From: Neobacillus niacini
GTDB lineage: Bacteria; Bacillota; Bacilli; Bacillales; Cytobacillaceae
NCBI RefSeq assembly: GCF_023715415.1
Contig: NZ_JAMBOB010000001.1
Coordinates: forward strand, 186,001 to 250,000
Length of the DNA: 64,000 nucleotides
Direction of reading: 5' to 3'
Below the pieces are notes generated by a model. It was not told the DNA's origin. It saw nothing but the letters and a program-made list of their open reading frames with translations, and ran no database searches. The number at the start of each line of letters is the position of its first letter. Within the stretch, counting starts at the first letter, position 1. This document shows positions 26,714 through 35,963 of this stretch, piece by piece. Made by a program: the position numbers and the translations under genes.

Positions 26714-26950
26714 TTAGTTTGATGACAATCCTTCAATGCTTGCACAAGAAATTTTAGCACCTGGGCATAGGCGCTCGTCTAAATAATGCTGAGGATCACT
26801 ACTTAATATGCGAATGACTTGGACATTCTGGGCATCCGATTGTTCTACTATCATTGACACTCCTTGATAGGTTACAGTTTGTTGTCGACTAAAGGCTTCT
26901 GTGTCATTTGGAAAAATTAATTCCTGCGGCATCATCGTATAAAGAATCAT
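26714..26950 (-). CDS. ylzJ: YlzJ-like small conserved protein
   Basis: This 78-residue protein begins [14 protein letters not shown], which is typical of the YlzJ family found between tepA and spoIIIE in Bacillus. No function is known, and no signal peptide or membrane segment is evident. Its start overlaps the tepA stop by 4 bp, so it is translationally coupled to tepA. Confidence 0.85.
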   Translation of the reverse strand: MILYTMMPQELIFPNDTEAFSRQQTVTYQGVSMIVEQSDAQNVQVIRILSSDPQHYLDERLCPGAKISCASIEGLSSN

Positions 26951-27699
26951 TGAACCAGCCCCTCACTAGCAGCTTTTGATTGATCTATTAATTCATTTAA
27001 CTTCTTCATTGCCTGACCTAGTCCGCCAACCTCGTCAATCAAACCATACTCTACTGCATCAGGACCAACGACATTTGTCCCTATGTCACGAGTAAGATTA
27101 CCTTTAGCAAACATTAGATCCTTAAATTTCTCTTCCGTAATATTTGAGTGTTTGGTTACAAAATTGACAACCCTATCCTGCATTTTATCTAAATATTCAA
27201 AGGTTGCAGGTACTCCAATTACTAGACCAGTCAAACGAATTGGATGGATGGTCATCGTAGCTGTTTCAGCTATAAAGGAGTAATCACATGAGACTGCTAT
27301 CGGCACTCCTATTGAATGTCCTCCACCTAAGACAATCGAGACAGTTGGCTTTGAGAGTGTTGCCATCATTTCAGAAATGGCCAATCCAGCCTCCACATCT
27401 CCGCCTACTGTATTTAATATTATCAATACTCCTTCTATTTTAGGATTTTGTTCAATCGCTACTAATTGAGGAATCAAGTGTTCATATTTTGTCGTTTTAT
27501 TTTGTGGAGGCAGCGCTAAATGACCCTCAATTTGGCCGATAATTGTCAAACAATGAATTCTAGAGTCGGAAGAAAGCTGAGGAACATTCGTTTGCCCTAG
27601 CTGCTGTATTTTTTCCATTAAAGAAGAAGGCTTATCCTCTTTTTGAGGTTCTTGCCCTTCCTGATTTCCCGATTCACTTTTTTGTATATCCTTATTCAT
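26947..27699 (-). CDS. tepA: TepA, ClpP-like membrane-associated serine protease homologue
   Basis: TepA belongs to the ClpP/crotonase fold. It was named translocation-enhancing protein in B. subtilis, where it is linked to secretion and degradation of proteins or peptides. The 250-residue product has the family segments [37 protein letters not shown] (a candidate Ser nucleophile elbow) and [11 protein letters not shown] with a candidate His. The N-terminal 35 residues are polar and Gln/Glu/Lys-rich. The start was taken at the second of two ATGs (27697-27699) for its spacing from GGGAG. It is coupled to ylzJ. Confidence 0.85.
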   Translation of the reverse strand: MNKDIQKSESGNQEGQEPQKEDKPSSLMEKIQQLGQTNVPQLSSDSRIHCLTIIGQIEGHLALPPQNKTTKYEHLIPQLVAIEQNPKIEGVLIILNTVGGDVEAGLAISEMMATLSKPTVSIVLGGGHSIGVPIAVSCDYSFIAETATMTIHPIRLTGLVIGVPATFEYLDKMQDRVVNFVTKHSNITEEKFKDLMFAKGNLTRDIGTNVVGPDAVEYGLIDEVGGLGQAMKKLNELIDQSKAASEGLVQ

Positions 27700-27780
27700 C
27701 ATAAGTCTCCCTTCACGCATGATAACGTTAGTATTGACCTATGAAACAATTTCATTCTTACATGGAATAAAATCCTAGGT

Positions 27781-27810
27781 AAAGAAAAGAAGCATTGGTT
27801 TACCCAATGC
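27781..27810 (-). terminator. Rho-independent terminator after rnjB
   Basis: The stem GCATTGG / CCAATGC with a GTAAA loop is followed by TTCTTTTCTTT on the minus strand, 14 bp past the stop codon. Confidence 0.8.
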
Positions 27811-27823
27811 CTCCTTTACCTTC

Positions 27824-29491
27824 TTAAACTTCCATTATGATTGGAAGTATCATGGGCCTTCTTTTTGTTTTTTCAAACAAATATCTGTTTAGCCCATCTC
27901 TTATGTCCTGTTTAAGGCTTGACCATTCAAACGATTCTTTAGAAATGTTCTTCTGCACGATATCTCGAACTAATTTTGTGGATTCATCCATTAATTTTTC
28001 TGATTCACGGACATAGACAAAACCACGTGAAATAATTTCTGGACCTGCAGAAATCTGCTTATCCTGTCTAGTTAAGGTAACCACTACAATTAAAATACCA
28101 TCCTGAGACAGTAGTCTTCGATCTCGTAAAACGATATTTCCAACGTCACCTACACCAATTCCATCAATTAATACATTCCCTGACGGAACTTTACCCGAGA
28201 TAGAAAACTTTCCCTCCTTAAATTCAACCACATCCCCACGGTCTGGGATAAGAATATTCTCATCCGGTACTCCACAAGCAAGAGCCAGTCTCCGATGTGC
28301 CTTTAGCATTCTATATTCCCCATGCACCGGAATAAAGTACTTAGGCTTCATTAAGTTAATCATAAACTTTAATTCTTCTTGGCTGCCATGGCTGGAAACA
28401 TGTAACGGTCTTTTTCCTGAGATAACATTTGCTCCTGCTCTAAAAAGCATATCCACTGTCCTGGATATCAATAGTTCACTACCTCTAAGAGTTGATGCAG
28501 CGATTAGAACCGTATCACCAGGTTTGATATTTACATGTTTTGACGTTTGCTTCGCCATTTTTTGAAGAGCTTCAATCGGCTCCCCTTGACTTCCTGTCAT
28601 TAATACAACGATTTCTCTGTCTTCATAATTATTTATTTCACCAACAGGGATAATTAGATCTTCGCTCACTTCTAAATAGCCTAAATCCAGTGCAATATGA
28701 TAAATTCTTTCAAGACTTTTCCCCACTACTGCTACTTTACGGCCATTATCCCTTGCTGCATCAAAGATATGTTGAATTCTGTTAATGTCTGAAGCGAAGC
28801 ATGCAGCTATCATTCTGCCGCGTGTATTATAAAAAGCAGTGGATAACTCTCGCTCAACGATTGCTTCGGAGGTGGTGTATCCAGGCTTCTCTGCTTCCGT
28901 ACTGTCTGAGAGTAAACATAATACGCCTTTTTCTCCTAGAGCGGCCATTTTCCCTATTTCAGGCTTATAAAGTTTTGTTGCTGCCTGATCAAATTTGAAA
29001 TCACCCGTATATACGATGCTGCCTTCTGAAGTATGGATGCATACACCTACTGAGTCTGGAATACTGTGATTTGTTCGAAAGAAGCTTACTTGGACAGAAT
29101 CCATCTCTACAATCGTATCCGATGTCACTTCAATAAAATTAGTCTTCCCACCATATTCCTGCTCCTTTAACTTTGCAGCCGCGAGCGCTAAGGTAAGTTT
29201 TGTTCCGTAAACAGGTACGTCCATTTGACGGAGAAGATAGGAAAGGGCACCGATATGATCTTCATGACCATGTGTAAGGAATACTGCCTTCACTCTTTCC
29301 TTGTTTTCTGTTAAGTAACTGATGTCTGGAATCACAATATCAATGCCAAGCATTTCATCCTCGGGGAACATTAACCCGGCATCAATGATATAGATGTCCT
29401 TGTCCACCTCGACAAGATACATATTTTTCCCGATTTCTCCAATACCACCAAGCGTAATAATCTTAATGGAACTATTTTTTCTATTTATCAA
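27824..29491 (-). CDS. rnjB: Ribonuclease J2
   Basis: RNase J2 is the metallo-beta-lactamase/beta-CASP paralogue that forms a complex with RNase J1 in mRNA decay and processing. The position beside dapA and tepA and the 555-residue length identify it as the J2 (YmfA) gene. Unlike B. subtilis J2 as I remember it, this protein keeps the full catalytic signature. HGHEDH is at residues 74-79, followed by a His in TNHSIPDS, YTGDFKFD, a beta-CASP His in HVSSHGS and PVHGEYR. It may therefore be an active nuclease in its own right. Transcription ends at the hairpin at 27781-27810. Confidence 0.92.
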   Translation of the reverse strand: MINRKNSSIKIITLGGIGEIGKNMYLVEVDKDIYIIDAGLMFPEDEMLGIDIVIPDISYLTENKERVKAVFLTHGHEDHIGALSYLLRQMDVPVYGTKLTLALAAAKLKEQEYGGKTNFIEVTSDTIVEMDSVQVSFFRTNHSIPDSVGVCIHTSEGSIVYTGDFKFDQAATKLYKPEIGKMAALGEKGVLCLLSDSTEAEKPGYTTSEAIVERELSTAFYNTRGRMIAACFASDINRIQHIFDAARDNGRKVAVVGKSLERIYHIALDLGYLEVSEDLIIPVGEINNYEDREIVVLMTGSQGEPIEALQKMAKQTSKHVNIKPGDTVLIAASTLRGSELLISRTVDMLFRAGANVISGKRPLHVSSHGSQEELKFMINLMKPKYFIPVHGEYRMLKAHRRLALACGVPDENILIPDRGDVVEFKEGKFSISGKVPSGNVLIDGIGVGDVGNIVLRDRRLLSQDGILIVVVTLTRQDKQISAGPEIISRGFVYVRESEKLMDESTKLVRDIVQKNISKESFEWSSLKQDIRDGLNRYLFEKTKRRPMILPIIMEV

Positions 29492-29669
29492 TTTCCGTTT
29501 CCTCCTATGATGATTGTCTAGCTCTCTTTTTCGTAAAAGTTCTTCGACATTTCAAAATTGCCCGATCGAGTGGCAGTTATGCTTATTATACTTGATAGTT
29601 GAAAACCTTTACAACCAAATTTAGTTGTTTTACCCTTTGGAGGAAAATAAATGAATCGTAAGTTATGCC

Positions 29670-29707
29670 ATTTAAAATGCCAATCGAATTTTTCCGATTG
29701 GCATTTT
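29670..29707 (-). terminator. Rho-independent terminator after dapA
   Basis: A 13-bp perfect stem (AAAATGCCAATCG / CGATTGGCATTTT) lies just after the dapA stop codon. Confidence 0.9.
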
Positions 29708-29714
29708 GTATAAA

Positions 29715-30581
29715 TTATAATAGTATTTTAATTAATGTTGACCTTTCTTGTTCGGTTAAAGGAACAAGCGGCAATCTTACTGAACCTACATCGAGTCCTT
29801 TAACTTGAAGCGCTGTTTTAACAGGGGCAGGACTTGGAGCAGCAAAAAGTCCCTGCATAATAGGAAGAAGCTGTTGGTGCAGCTTTGCTGCTTTCTCATT
29901 TTCTCCTTCTAAAAAGGCCTTTACCATCTCTTGCATTTCATTCCCAATTACATGAGAGGCTACAGAGACAACTCCTACTCCTCCTATAGAAAGCACTGGA
30001 ATGGCTATACCATCATCACCACTGTATAGATCAAAATCACTATCAGTATTCGCAATAATGTGAGTCATTGCATTTAAATCCCCACTTGCTTCTTTCACAG
30101 CTACAATATTTGAAACCTTTGAAAGCCTAATGATGGTATCAGGATGAATATTTACTGATGCTCTTCCTGGAATATTATAAACCATTACAGGAAGAGTAGT
30201 AGCTTCAGCAACAGATTTAAAGTGCTGATATAATCCTTCTTGATTTGGTTTATTATAGTAGGGTGCGACCACCATAATACCATCCACTCCAAGCTGTTCC
30301 GCTTTTTTTGTCAGTTCCACTGAAGCATAGGTATTATTGCTGCCTGTTCCTGCTATTACCGGTATTCTTTTCTTAACTACCTTTACTACATGAGCAAATA
30401 AAGCTAATTTTTCTTCTTTAGATAGTGTAGGCGATTCGCCCGTTGTACCTGCAACCACAAGGGAATCCGTACCATTTTCTATCAAATAATTTACTAATTG
30501 AGTGGTCTTCTGAAAATCGATATGTCCTTTTTTATCAAAAGGTGTAACCATGGCTGTTGAAACCCGCCCAAAATGAACCAT
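29715..30581 (-). CDS. dapA: 4-hydroxy-tetrahydrodipicolinate synthase
   Basis: DapA condenses pyruvate with aspartate semialdehyde, the first committed step to diaminopimelate, lysine and (in spores) dipicolinate. The 288-residue TIM-barrel protein has VAGTTGES near residue 44 and YNIPGR with the catalytic Tyr near 135. The Schiff-base Lys is in VAVKEASGD near 162. It is the last gene of the asd-dapG-dapA set and is followed by a strong terminator. No lysine riboswitch is evident upstream. Confidence 0.97.
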   Translation of the reverse strand: MVHFGRVSTAMVTPFDKKGHIDFQKTTQLVNYLIENGTDSLVVAGTTGESPTLSKEEKLALFAHVVKVVKKRIPVIAGTGSNNTYASVELTKKAEQLGVDGIMVVAPYYNKPNQEGLYQHFKSVAEATTLPVMVYNIPGRASVNIHPDTIIRLSKVSNIVAVKEASGDLNAMTHIIANTDSDFDLYSGDDGIAIPVLSIGGVGVVSVASHVIGNEMQEMVKAFLEGENEKAAKLHQQLLPIMQGLFAAPSPAPVKTALQVKGLDVGSVRLPLVPLTEQERSTLIKILL

Positions 30582-30667
30582 TATACTACTCCTTTCAATT
30601 ACGAAATCCAGGCAGCGACAATGGCATTTTTGGTTTCAAACTGCCATTTATCGTATCCTCTACACTA

Positions 30668-31912
30668 TTAGATATCTGTAAGTTTTGTTTCAATTGCTTC
30701 TTCTTCCAGATGAAAGGCGTCATGCAATGCATTCACAGATTTTTTCAAATCATCTTGTTTCACTAGTACCCAAATGGTCGTATGGCTATCAGCTGATTGA
30801 AGAATCCGAATTCCATTCTCAGAAAGAGCTGTAACAATTTTAGAAGTAACACCTGGTACTCCGGCAATACCGGCTCCAACGACAGACACCTTTGCACAAT
30901 GACGCTCCACCACAGGTTCATGACCTATTTCTTTTAAGACCTTTATTGCTCTCTCCGTCATTTCATCCGTAACCGTGTATACAACACCATTTGGTGAAAT
31001 ATTGATGAAATCCACACTGATTTTTTCATTTGCCATTGCTTTAAAAACTTCTGCTTGTAAATAGTATTGGTCTTTTTTTGCAAAAACTTTAATTTGGGTT
31101 ACATTGGAAACATGTGCAATGCCCGTAACCGTTCTTTCTTTAATATCACTGCCTCGTGAATCTTTCGAAATAGATGTTACCAATGTTCCTAAATCATCTG
31201 AGTACGTGGAGCGAATTCGAATGGGAACCTTTGACTGCATTGCTATCTCAACTGCTCTTGGATGTATCACCTTTGCACCCTGATAAGCCATATTACATAG
31301 CTCCGTATAGGTAACCACAGATAGACGCCTAGCATTTTCAGCTATTCTTGGGTCAGCTGTCATAATGCCTTCAACGTCTGTAAAAATATCAATCCATTCT
31401 GCATTTAATGCAGCCCCTAAAGCAGCTGCTGAAGTATCACTGCCACCTCGTCCAATTGTTGTGATGTCACCGTTCTTTGCAGCACCTTGAAATCCAGCCA
31501 CTACGACCACATCATTATGTTCTAACTCTCTTAGTAATCGATCGCATTTCATTTCAACAATCTTTGCTTGTGAATGCTCATTATTCGTTCGAAATCCTGC
31601 CTGAGCCCCGGTCAAAGCAATAGCGTTTATGCCATTGACTTTCAACATATTGGAAAAAACAACACTAGAAATGATTTCACCACAGGATAAAAGCAGGTCA
31701 TTTTCACGTTTAGAAACCTTACTTTGATTACCCCCAATTAAAGAGAGAAGTGTATCTGTTGCATAGGGATCTCCCTTTCTACCCATCGCCGATACTACTA
31801 CTACAACCTTATATCCATCTGCTAATGCTTTTTCGATATGTTTCTTTGCATGTTCCCTGCCTGCTTCATCCCTGACAGATGTCCCGCCAAATTTTTGAAC
31901 TATTATTTTCAT
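30668..31912 (-). CDS. dapG: Aspartokinase I (diaminopimelate-sensitive type) DapG
   Basis: DapG phosphorylates aspartate for the diaminopimelate branch and is feedback-regulated by meso-diaminopimelate in B. subtilis. The 414-residue product begins MKIIVQKFGGTSV, followed by VVVSAMGRKGDPYATD and TIGRGGSDTSA in the kinase domain. Two C-terminal ACT domains (from about residue 265) hold ISVDFINISPNGVVYTV. A start two codons upstream is also possible, because the AGGT site is better spaced from neither clearly. It lies between asd and dapA. Confidence 0.95.
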   Translation of the reverse strand: MKIIVQKFGGTSVRDEAGREHAKKHIEKALADGYKVVVVVSAMGRKGDPYATDTLLSLIGGNQSKVSKRENDLLLSCGEIISSVVFSNMLKVNGINAIALTGAQAGFRTNNEHSQAKIVEMKCDRLLRELEHNDVVVVAGFQGAAKNGDITTIGRGGSDTSAAALGAALNAEWIDIFTDVEGIMTADPRIAENARRLSVVTYTELCNMAYQGAKVIHPRAVEIAMQSKVPIRIRSTYSDDLGTLVTSISKDSRGSDIKERTVTGIAHVSNVTQIKVFAKKDQYYLQAEVFKAMANEKISVDFINISPNGVVYTVTDEMTERAIKVLKEIGHEPVVERHCAKVSVVGAGIAGVPGVTSKIVTALSENGIRILQSADSHTTIWVLVKQDDLKKSVNALHDAFHLEEEAIETKLTDI

Positions 31913-31944
31913 AGACATAGTAACCTGCCTTTATCATCAAACCA

Positions 31945-33003
31945 TTATTTTTTTTCTTTGATTAATCCAAGCTTTATTAAGCTTTCTGCAATTTGAACTG
32001 AATTCCAGGCAGCACCTTTTAGTAAATTATCAGAAACAACCCACATATGGAAACCACGACTCTCATTTAAATCGTTACGAATCCTTCCTACAAACACATC
32101 ATTACTGCCTACACAATTTGCAGGCATTGGATATACTTGATTTTCTGGGTCATCCTGCAAAACAACACCTGGTGCTGATTTCAATAATTCTTTTATTTCA
32201 TTTGCACTGACGTTGTCTGCTTCAATTTCAAAATAAACAGATTCAGAGTGCCCCACTGCGACTGGTAATCTCACACAGGTTGCAGCAACAGCAAGCTCTG
32301 GTAAGTGCATAATCTTTTTCGTTTCATTAATCATTTTCATTTCTTCAAAAGTATAGCCGTTATCTTGGAACTTATCAATCTGTGGTATCGCATTAAAGGC
32401 AATCTGGTAGTGGTTCTTGTCACCTTTAACAGGTAAAATCTTAGGTTCTATTGTCTCACCATTAATGATAGCCTTTGTTTGATCCTGCAACTCCTCAATT
32501 GCAACGGCTCCTGCACCTGAAACTGCTTGATAGGTGGAAACAATCACTTTCTTTAGACCATATTTTTGTCTAATTGGTTCTAATGCTACGACCATTTGGA
32601 TAGTTGAACAATTCGGATTTGCAATTATACCATTATGATTATGCAAGTCATTTTCGTTAACTTCAGGCACAACCAGAGGAATTTCTTCATCCATTCTAAA
32701 TGCACTTGTGTTATCTACTACGATTGCTCCGTGTTTTACTGCTTCTGGAGCAAGTTCTTTTGATATATTGCCGCCTGCCGAAAATAAAGCAATATCCACT
32801 CCTGCAAAGCTTTCAGGCTTTGCTTCTTGAATCGTATGCTCAACACCGTCAATTGTAACCTTTTTACCGGCGGATCGGGCAGAAGAGAGTAGAGTTAATT
32901 GTCCAATAGGAAATTTTTCTTTCACTAATGTTTGGATCATTTGTTGACCGACTGCTCCGGTCGCTCCTACAACAGCCACATGATAACCTTTTGATTGCTT
33001 CAT
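31945..33003 (-). CDS. asd: Aspartate-semialdehyde dehydrogenase
   Basis: Asd reduces aspartyl phosphate to aspartate semialdehyde, the branch point for lysine, threonine and methionine. The 352-residue protein has the NADP-binding [10 protein letters not shown] (residues 14-23), the catalytic Cys in NPNCSTIQ near 131 and [16 protein letters not shown] near 280. It lies 30 bp upstream of dapG. The ATG at 33003 has a GAGGGGTAC site. The 186 bp upstream contains a hairpin that may terminate dpaB transcription. Confidence 0.96.
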   Translation of the reverse strand: MKQSKGYHVAVVGATGAVGQQMIQTLVKEKFPIGQLTLLSSARSAGKKVTIDGVEHTIQEAKPESFAGVDIALFSAGGNISKELAPEAVKHGAIVVDNTSAFRMDEEIPLVVPEVNENDLHNHNGIIANPNCSTIQMVVALEPIRQKYGLKKVIVSTYQAVSGAGAVAIEELQDQTKAIINGETIEPKILPVKGDKNHYQIAFNAIPQIDKFQDNGYTFEEMKMINETKKIMHLPELAVAATCVRLPVAVGHSESVYFEIEADNVSANEIKELLKSAPGVVLQDDPENQVYPMPANCVGSNDVFVGRIRNDLNESRGFHMWVVSDNLLKGAAWNSVQIAESLIKLGLIKEKK

Positions 33004-33090
33004 ATTCTAGTACCCCTCTCAATCTTTCATCTATAATGATTGGTCATTTCTGTTTCAATGGTTTAGAAATCAGAAAAGATTAATATAAAC

Positions 33091-33125
33091 TCTCATCAGT
33101 GAGAAAATTGGTCCCACTGATGATT
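33091..33125 (-). terminator. Possible terminator after dpaB
   Basis: The stem CATCAGTG / CACTGATG has a long loop, with only a weak U-rich tail (AGAGTTTATATT) on the minus strand. Confidence 0.35.
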
Positions 33126-33189
33126 GAATTATTAATATATTAACATATTCCTTAAAAGAAATAACCATATTTGACGAAAGGTGTGAGAA

Positions 33190-33789
33190 TTAGTCTGCAT
33201 CCCTATATCTTTCCACCAAGACAGGTTGAATTTGCCTGCCTTCAATTGCTGCTTCAACAGTTTCCATTAACATCGGCATTCTCGCCACCATCGAGTTAGG
33301 CTTTTTTACCGGATCATCTTGCCCATATGGGATAAAATATATATTTTTTGTTGCCATTAATCTCATTAAGTTAACTCCATTTAATCCCAAAGCATCATTT
33401 GTAGATATTCCAAGTACAACTGGTTTTAAATTTCTTAGCGTTGCCTTTGCAGCCATTAAAACAGGACTATCATTCATTGCATTTGCAAACTTACTCATTG
33501 AAACACCAGTTAAGGGGGCAATAACCATACAGTCTAAAGGAATTTTCGGCCCTAATGGCTCAGCATTAACGATTGAATCTATCGCTCTGTTACCTGTTAG
33601 ATCCTCGATTCTCTGAATCCAGTCCTCCCCTTTACCAAAACGGGTTTCTGTATTTTTAACTGTAAAAGAAACGACAGGTAAAACTTCAGCACCTGCTTGA
33701 ACCAGTTTCTCAATTTCTGGAAAAACTGCGTCATACGTACAATGAGATCCAGTTAAACCAAAGCCTATTTTTTTTCCTTTTAAACTCAT
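33190..33789 (-). CDS. dpaB: Dipicolinate synthase subunit B (SpoVFB)
   Basis: DpaB is the flavoprotein-like subunit of the mother-cell dipicolinate synthase, which makes pyridine-2,6-dicarboxylate for the spore core. The 199-residue product has the flavoprotein fold signature (KIGFGLTGSHCTYD near the N-terminus and MVIAPLTGVSMSKFANAMNDSP near 88). It overlaps dpaA by 4 bp and is therefore translationally coupled. In B. subtilis the operon is SigK-dependent; a SigK-like site lies ahead of dpaA. Confidence 0.95.
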   Translation of the reverse strand: MSLKGKKIGFGLTGSHCTYDAVFPEIEKLVQAGAEVLPVVSFTVKNTETRFGKGEDWIQRIEDLTGNRAIDSIVNAEPLGPKIPLDCMVIAPLTGVSMSKFANAMNDSPVLMAAKATLRNLKPVVLGISTNDALGLNGVNLMRLMATKNIYFIPYGQDDPVKKPNSMVARMPMLMETVEAAIEGRQIQPVLVERYRDAD

Positions 33790-34688
33790 TTTATTATCCC
33801 CTTTCGCTTACCTAAATCATCTTGAAGCAATTGGGCCAGAACATTGGCTAATATTTGACCAGCTGTTTTTGGCGCGACAATTCCAGGTAACCCTGGAGCT
33901 AGTAGTGCTTTTATTCCTCTTTTTTCAGCATACCGAAAATCCGTTCCACCTGGTTTTGAAGCTAAATCAATAATCAAAGTATGAGCAGGCAGTTTGGAAA
34001 TAACGGATGCCGTTACAATTAATAACGGGATTGTATTAATTAAGATATCTGTATCCTTCACCTGTTGTTCTATTTCGTTTAAATGAAATGGAGTTAAAGC
34101 CATTTCGGTAATTCTTGCAATATGTTCGGTTTTCCTGGCACCAACCTTTATTTTTGCTCCAAGCGCATGGAACGTTCTTGCGACACTCATCCCAACTCTT
34201 CCTAAGCCTAATACTGTAATATTTGAGCCATGAATCGTGAAATCAGTATGCTGGATGGCCATCATAATCGTTCCTTCCACAGTCGGAATAGAATTGTAAA
34301 TAGCCACATCGTCCCTTTCAAATAGCTGAACAAGCGGTCGATTCGCTTCCTTCGTAATACCATTTAAATAGGTATTACTAATTCCGGAGTAAATGGTACA
34401 ATGTTCAGGTGTTTTCAAGAGCATTTCGGCTGTTAAAATTACCTTTTCATTCGAAAAGATTGTTTCAACATGCCCTTCTAAATTTGTACCGGGTACCGGT
34501 AAGATTAAAGCATCCATATTTGAAAAATCGACTTCATCCAACTTTTCCTTCACAGCGCCTGTGAATGCGTGGTCAAGCTGCTCGAAGCCAATTAAAGATA
34601 ATCTGGCATCTAACTCGGTTAACTTCCGGATAATTTCCAGCTGTCTTGCATCTCCACCGATCACGGCTATCTGCATCCCTGTCAGCAT
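33786..34688 (-). CDS. dpaA: Dipicolinate synthase subunit A (SpoVFA)
   Basis: DpaA is the NAD(P)-binding catalytic subunit of dipicolinate synthase. The 300-residue product starts MLTGMQIAVIGGDARQLEII, the same N-terminus as B. subtilis SpoVFA. It has a second Rossmann motif VLGLGRVGMS near residue 160 and ends in a conserved GLPGIVAPKTAGQILANV. The start is the ATG at 34686-34688, with a GAAGGTGA site; an in-frame GTG four codons upstream lies inside that site and was rejected. It is transcribed separately from ymxH, which has its own terminator. Confidence 0.95.
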   Translation of the reverse strand: MLTGMQIAVIGGDARQLEIIRKLTELDARLSLIGFEQLDHAFTGAVKEKLDEVDFSNMDALILPVPGTNLEGHVETIFSNEKVILTAEMLLKTPEHCTIYSGISNTYLNGITKEANRPLVQLFERDDVAIYNSIPTVEGTIMMAIQHTDFTIHGSNITVLGLGRVGMSVARTFHALGAKIKVGARKTEHIARITEMALTPFHLNEIEQQVKDTDILINTIPLLIVTASVISKLPAHTLIIDLASKPGGTDFRYAEKRGIKALLAPGLPGIVAPKTAGQILANVLAQLLQDDLGKRKGIIK

Positions 34689-34751
34689 GAAATCATTCAC
34701 CTTCTTTTTTTAAAAATCCTAACAGAAGTCTTTTTCTTCTTATCACTTCAA

Positions 34752-34780
34752 CATCTTATGTAAGAGTGAATGAATCTGTG
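34752..34780 (-). promoter_or_regulatory. Candidate SigK promoter of dpaAB
   Basis: On the minus strand CAC is followed after 17 nt by CATAAGATG, close to the SigK pattern. It lies about 64 bp before the dpaA start. SigK control of this operon is established in B. subtilis. Confidence 0.45.
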
Positions 34781-34800
34781 AGTTTTTCATTCACAGATAA

Positions 34801-34842
34801 AAAAAAAAGCCCAAGCAAAATTTTATTTGCTTGGGCTTTTTA
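34801..34842 (-). terminator. Rho-independent terminator after ymxH
   Basis: A long stem (AAAAGCCCAAGCAAA / TTTGCTTGGGCTTTT, allowing one loop of a few bases) with a T-run follows the ymxH stop codon. Confidence 0.92.
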
Positions 34843-34850
34843 CCGTTTCG

Positions 34851-35105
34851 TTATTCTTCAGCCTTTTCTTCTTCATGGACATCAATAATGATCATATCCG
34901 TTCCTATTTTTTTTATATGCTGCCATGGTACTCTTATTTCCCCGCCTTGTTTTCTAAATCCAAACCATTTTACAGACGGAATTAGCAAGGCTTGTATTTG
35001 CCCGGTGTTCTCATTGATTTCTAAATCTGTTTGACCAAGAACGCCTAACCGCTCTGCCCTTTTCACATCTACTATTTCTTTTCCACTTAATTCACTTAAC
35101 CTCAT
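34851..35105 (-). CDS. ymxH: YlmC/YmxH-family PRC-barrel protein
   Basis: This 84-residue protein is of the YlmC/YmxH family (MRLSELSGKEIVDVKRAERLG start), a small PRC-barrel-like beta domain. Its role in sporulation or septation is not settled. It matches B. subtilis YmxH, which sits between mlpA and dpaA. Here it is separated from mlpA by nearly 890 bp of IS relic and repeats. It ends in an acidic tail (EEEKAEE). The ATG at 35105 has an AGAGGAG site. Confidence 0.88.
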   Translation of the reverse strand: MRLSELSGKEIVDVKRAERLGVLGQTDLEINENTGQIQALLIPSVKWFGFRKQGGEIRVPWQHIKKIGTDMIIIDVHEEEKAEE

Positions 35106-35295
35106 TATAATGAACTCCTCTCTCTACACTCCTTACTATAAGTTTATCGATGGAAGTCCTAATTTAGACTAAGAAAAGTGAAAGTGCTAGGCCAACAGCG
35201 CTTGGGCAAAAAGAAAAACAGTTCTAAGAACGAACTGTCAGATTGTCGAGAAGGTATCTTTCTCGGCAATTTTTACTTTTCAGCCTGCCCAAAGG

Positions 35296-35432
35296 CCTGT
35301 TGATTTCCGCTTCAGGTGCTTCGCTTTCCGCGGGCGTGCCGGGGAGCCTCCTCGGCGCTTAAGCGCCTGCGGGGTCTCCCCAGCCCCGTACTCCCGCAGG
35401 AGTCTTCGCACCTTCCGCTCCAATCAACAGGG
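35296..35432 (-). repeat. GC-rich dispersed repeat, copy A
   Basis: This 137-bp block is bounded by perfect 10-bp inverted repeats (CCTGTTGATT / AATCAACAGG). Read on the minus strand it contains GATTGGAGCGGAAGGTGC, ACTCCTGCGGGA, GAGACCCCGCAGGCGC, GAGGAGGCTC and CCGCGGAAAGC, in the same order as copy B. Its edge supplies the stop codon of the transposase fragment, so it seems to have inserted into that coding end. From memory this is a repeat found in many copies in Bacillaceae. Confidence 0.8.
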
Positions 35433-35605
35433 GGAATGAACCAGGAGATTGCCACACACTTTCTCAAATCTGGCTAAGTGCGTAGCAATCTTTTTCATAT
35501 TTTGGCATGCTGTCATGAACATTTCCTGGTGTTACAAACGCATCAGTTATGACTTAACAGGTGATCTTGAGGCACTAAATCATCAATAAATACAAATTTC
35601 GCTTC
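35424..35605 (-). pseudogene. IS1182-family transposase fragments
   Basis: Three separate pieces of a DDE transposase of the IS1182 type can be read on the minus strand in different frames. EAKFVFIDDLVPQDHLL (35555-35605) matches the N-terminal motif. DAFVTPGNVHDS (35509-35544) matches the central catalytic-domain segment that precedes an active-site Asp region. CQNMKKIATHLARFEK onward (to the TGA at 35424-35426) matches the C-terminal NLKK motif. Everything between these motifs has been deleted and frames are broken, so this is a dead gene. The assignment rests on remembered family motifs. Confidence 0.72.
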
Positions 35606-35760
35606 ATTATGTATCTCTATTTTTGGCTTTTACGTTTAATCACCGTCCTATTAATATTAATAATATTATATAAATTAATTCGTGAATCGATAAAGTTATT
35701 GATAATTAAAGGCTCTTTTCTAACAGATAGATGTTTTATCAATATTGAAAGCAAAGAGTG

Positions 35761-35888
35761 GATTGGAGCGAAAGGTGCTTGACTCCTGCGGGATGTAGAG
35801 GAAAAGTCGAGACCCCACAGACGCGCAGCGTCGAGGAGGCTCGACTTCCTCCCCGCGGAAAGCAAGCACCTGTAGAGGAAAGGAACGG
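35761..35888 (+). repeat. GC-rich dispersed repeat, copy B
   Basis: This block of about 128 bp, read on the plus strand, has GATTGGAGCGAAAGGTGC, ACTCCTGCGGGA, GAGACCCCACAGACGCG, GAGGAGGCTC, CCGCGGAAAGC and AGCACCTG. It is a diverged copy of the repeat at 35296-35432 in the opposite orientation, about 330 bp away. The two could pair as a very long hairpin in RNA or single-stranded DNA. An 82-codon ORF across it is spurious. Confidence 0.8.
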
Positions 35889-35932
35889 TTCATTTGTATA
35901 CAGAAGACAACATTTTATACGAAAAGAGCCAA

Positions 35933-35963
35933 AATAAAAGACTGTCGAGAGTTTCTCGACAGC
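35933..35963 (-). terminator. Hairpin acting as probable terminator after mlpA
   Basis: CTGTCGAGA / TCTCGACAG with a 3-nt loop is followed by TCTTTTATTTT on the minus strand. It belongs to the IS relic end but lies about 30 bp after the mlpA stop codon, so it may serve as its terminator. Confidence 0.6.

Noticed and set aside
30582-33189. Lysine riboswitch in the asd-dapG-dapA region
   Set aside because: The intergenic spaces are short and show none of the conserved L-box structure; only a small hairpin is present.
35617-35865. 82-codon minus-strand ORF
   Set aside because: It lies across repeat copy B and the flanking IS relic; the sequence is low-complexity translation of a repeat with no recognisable protein.
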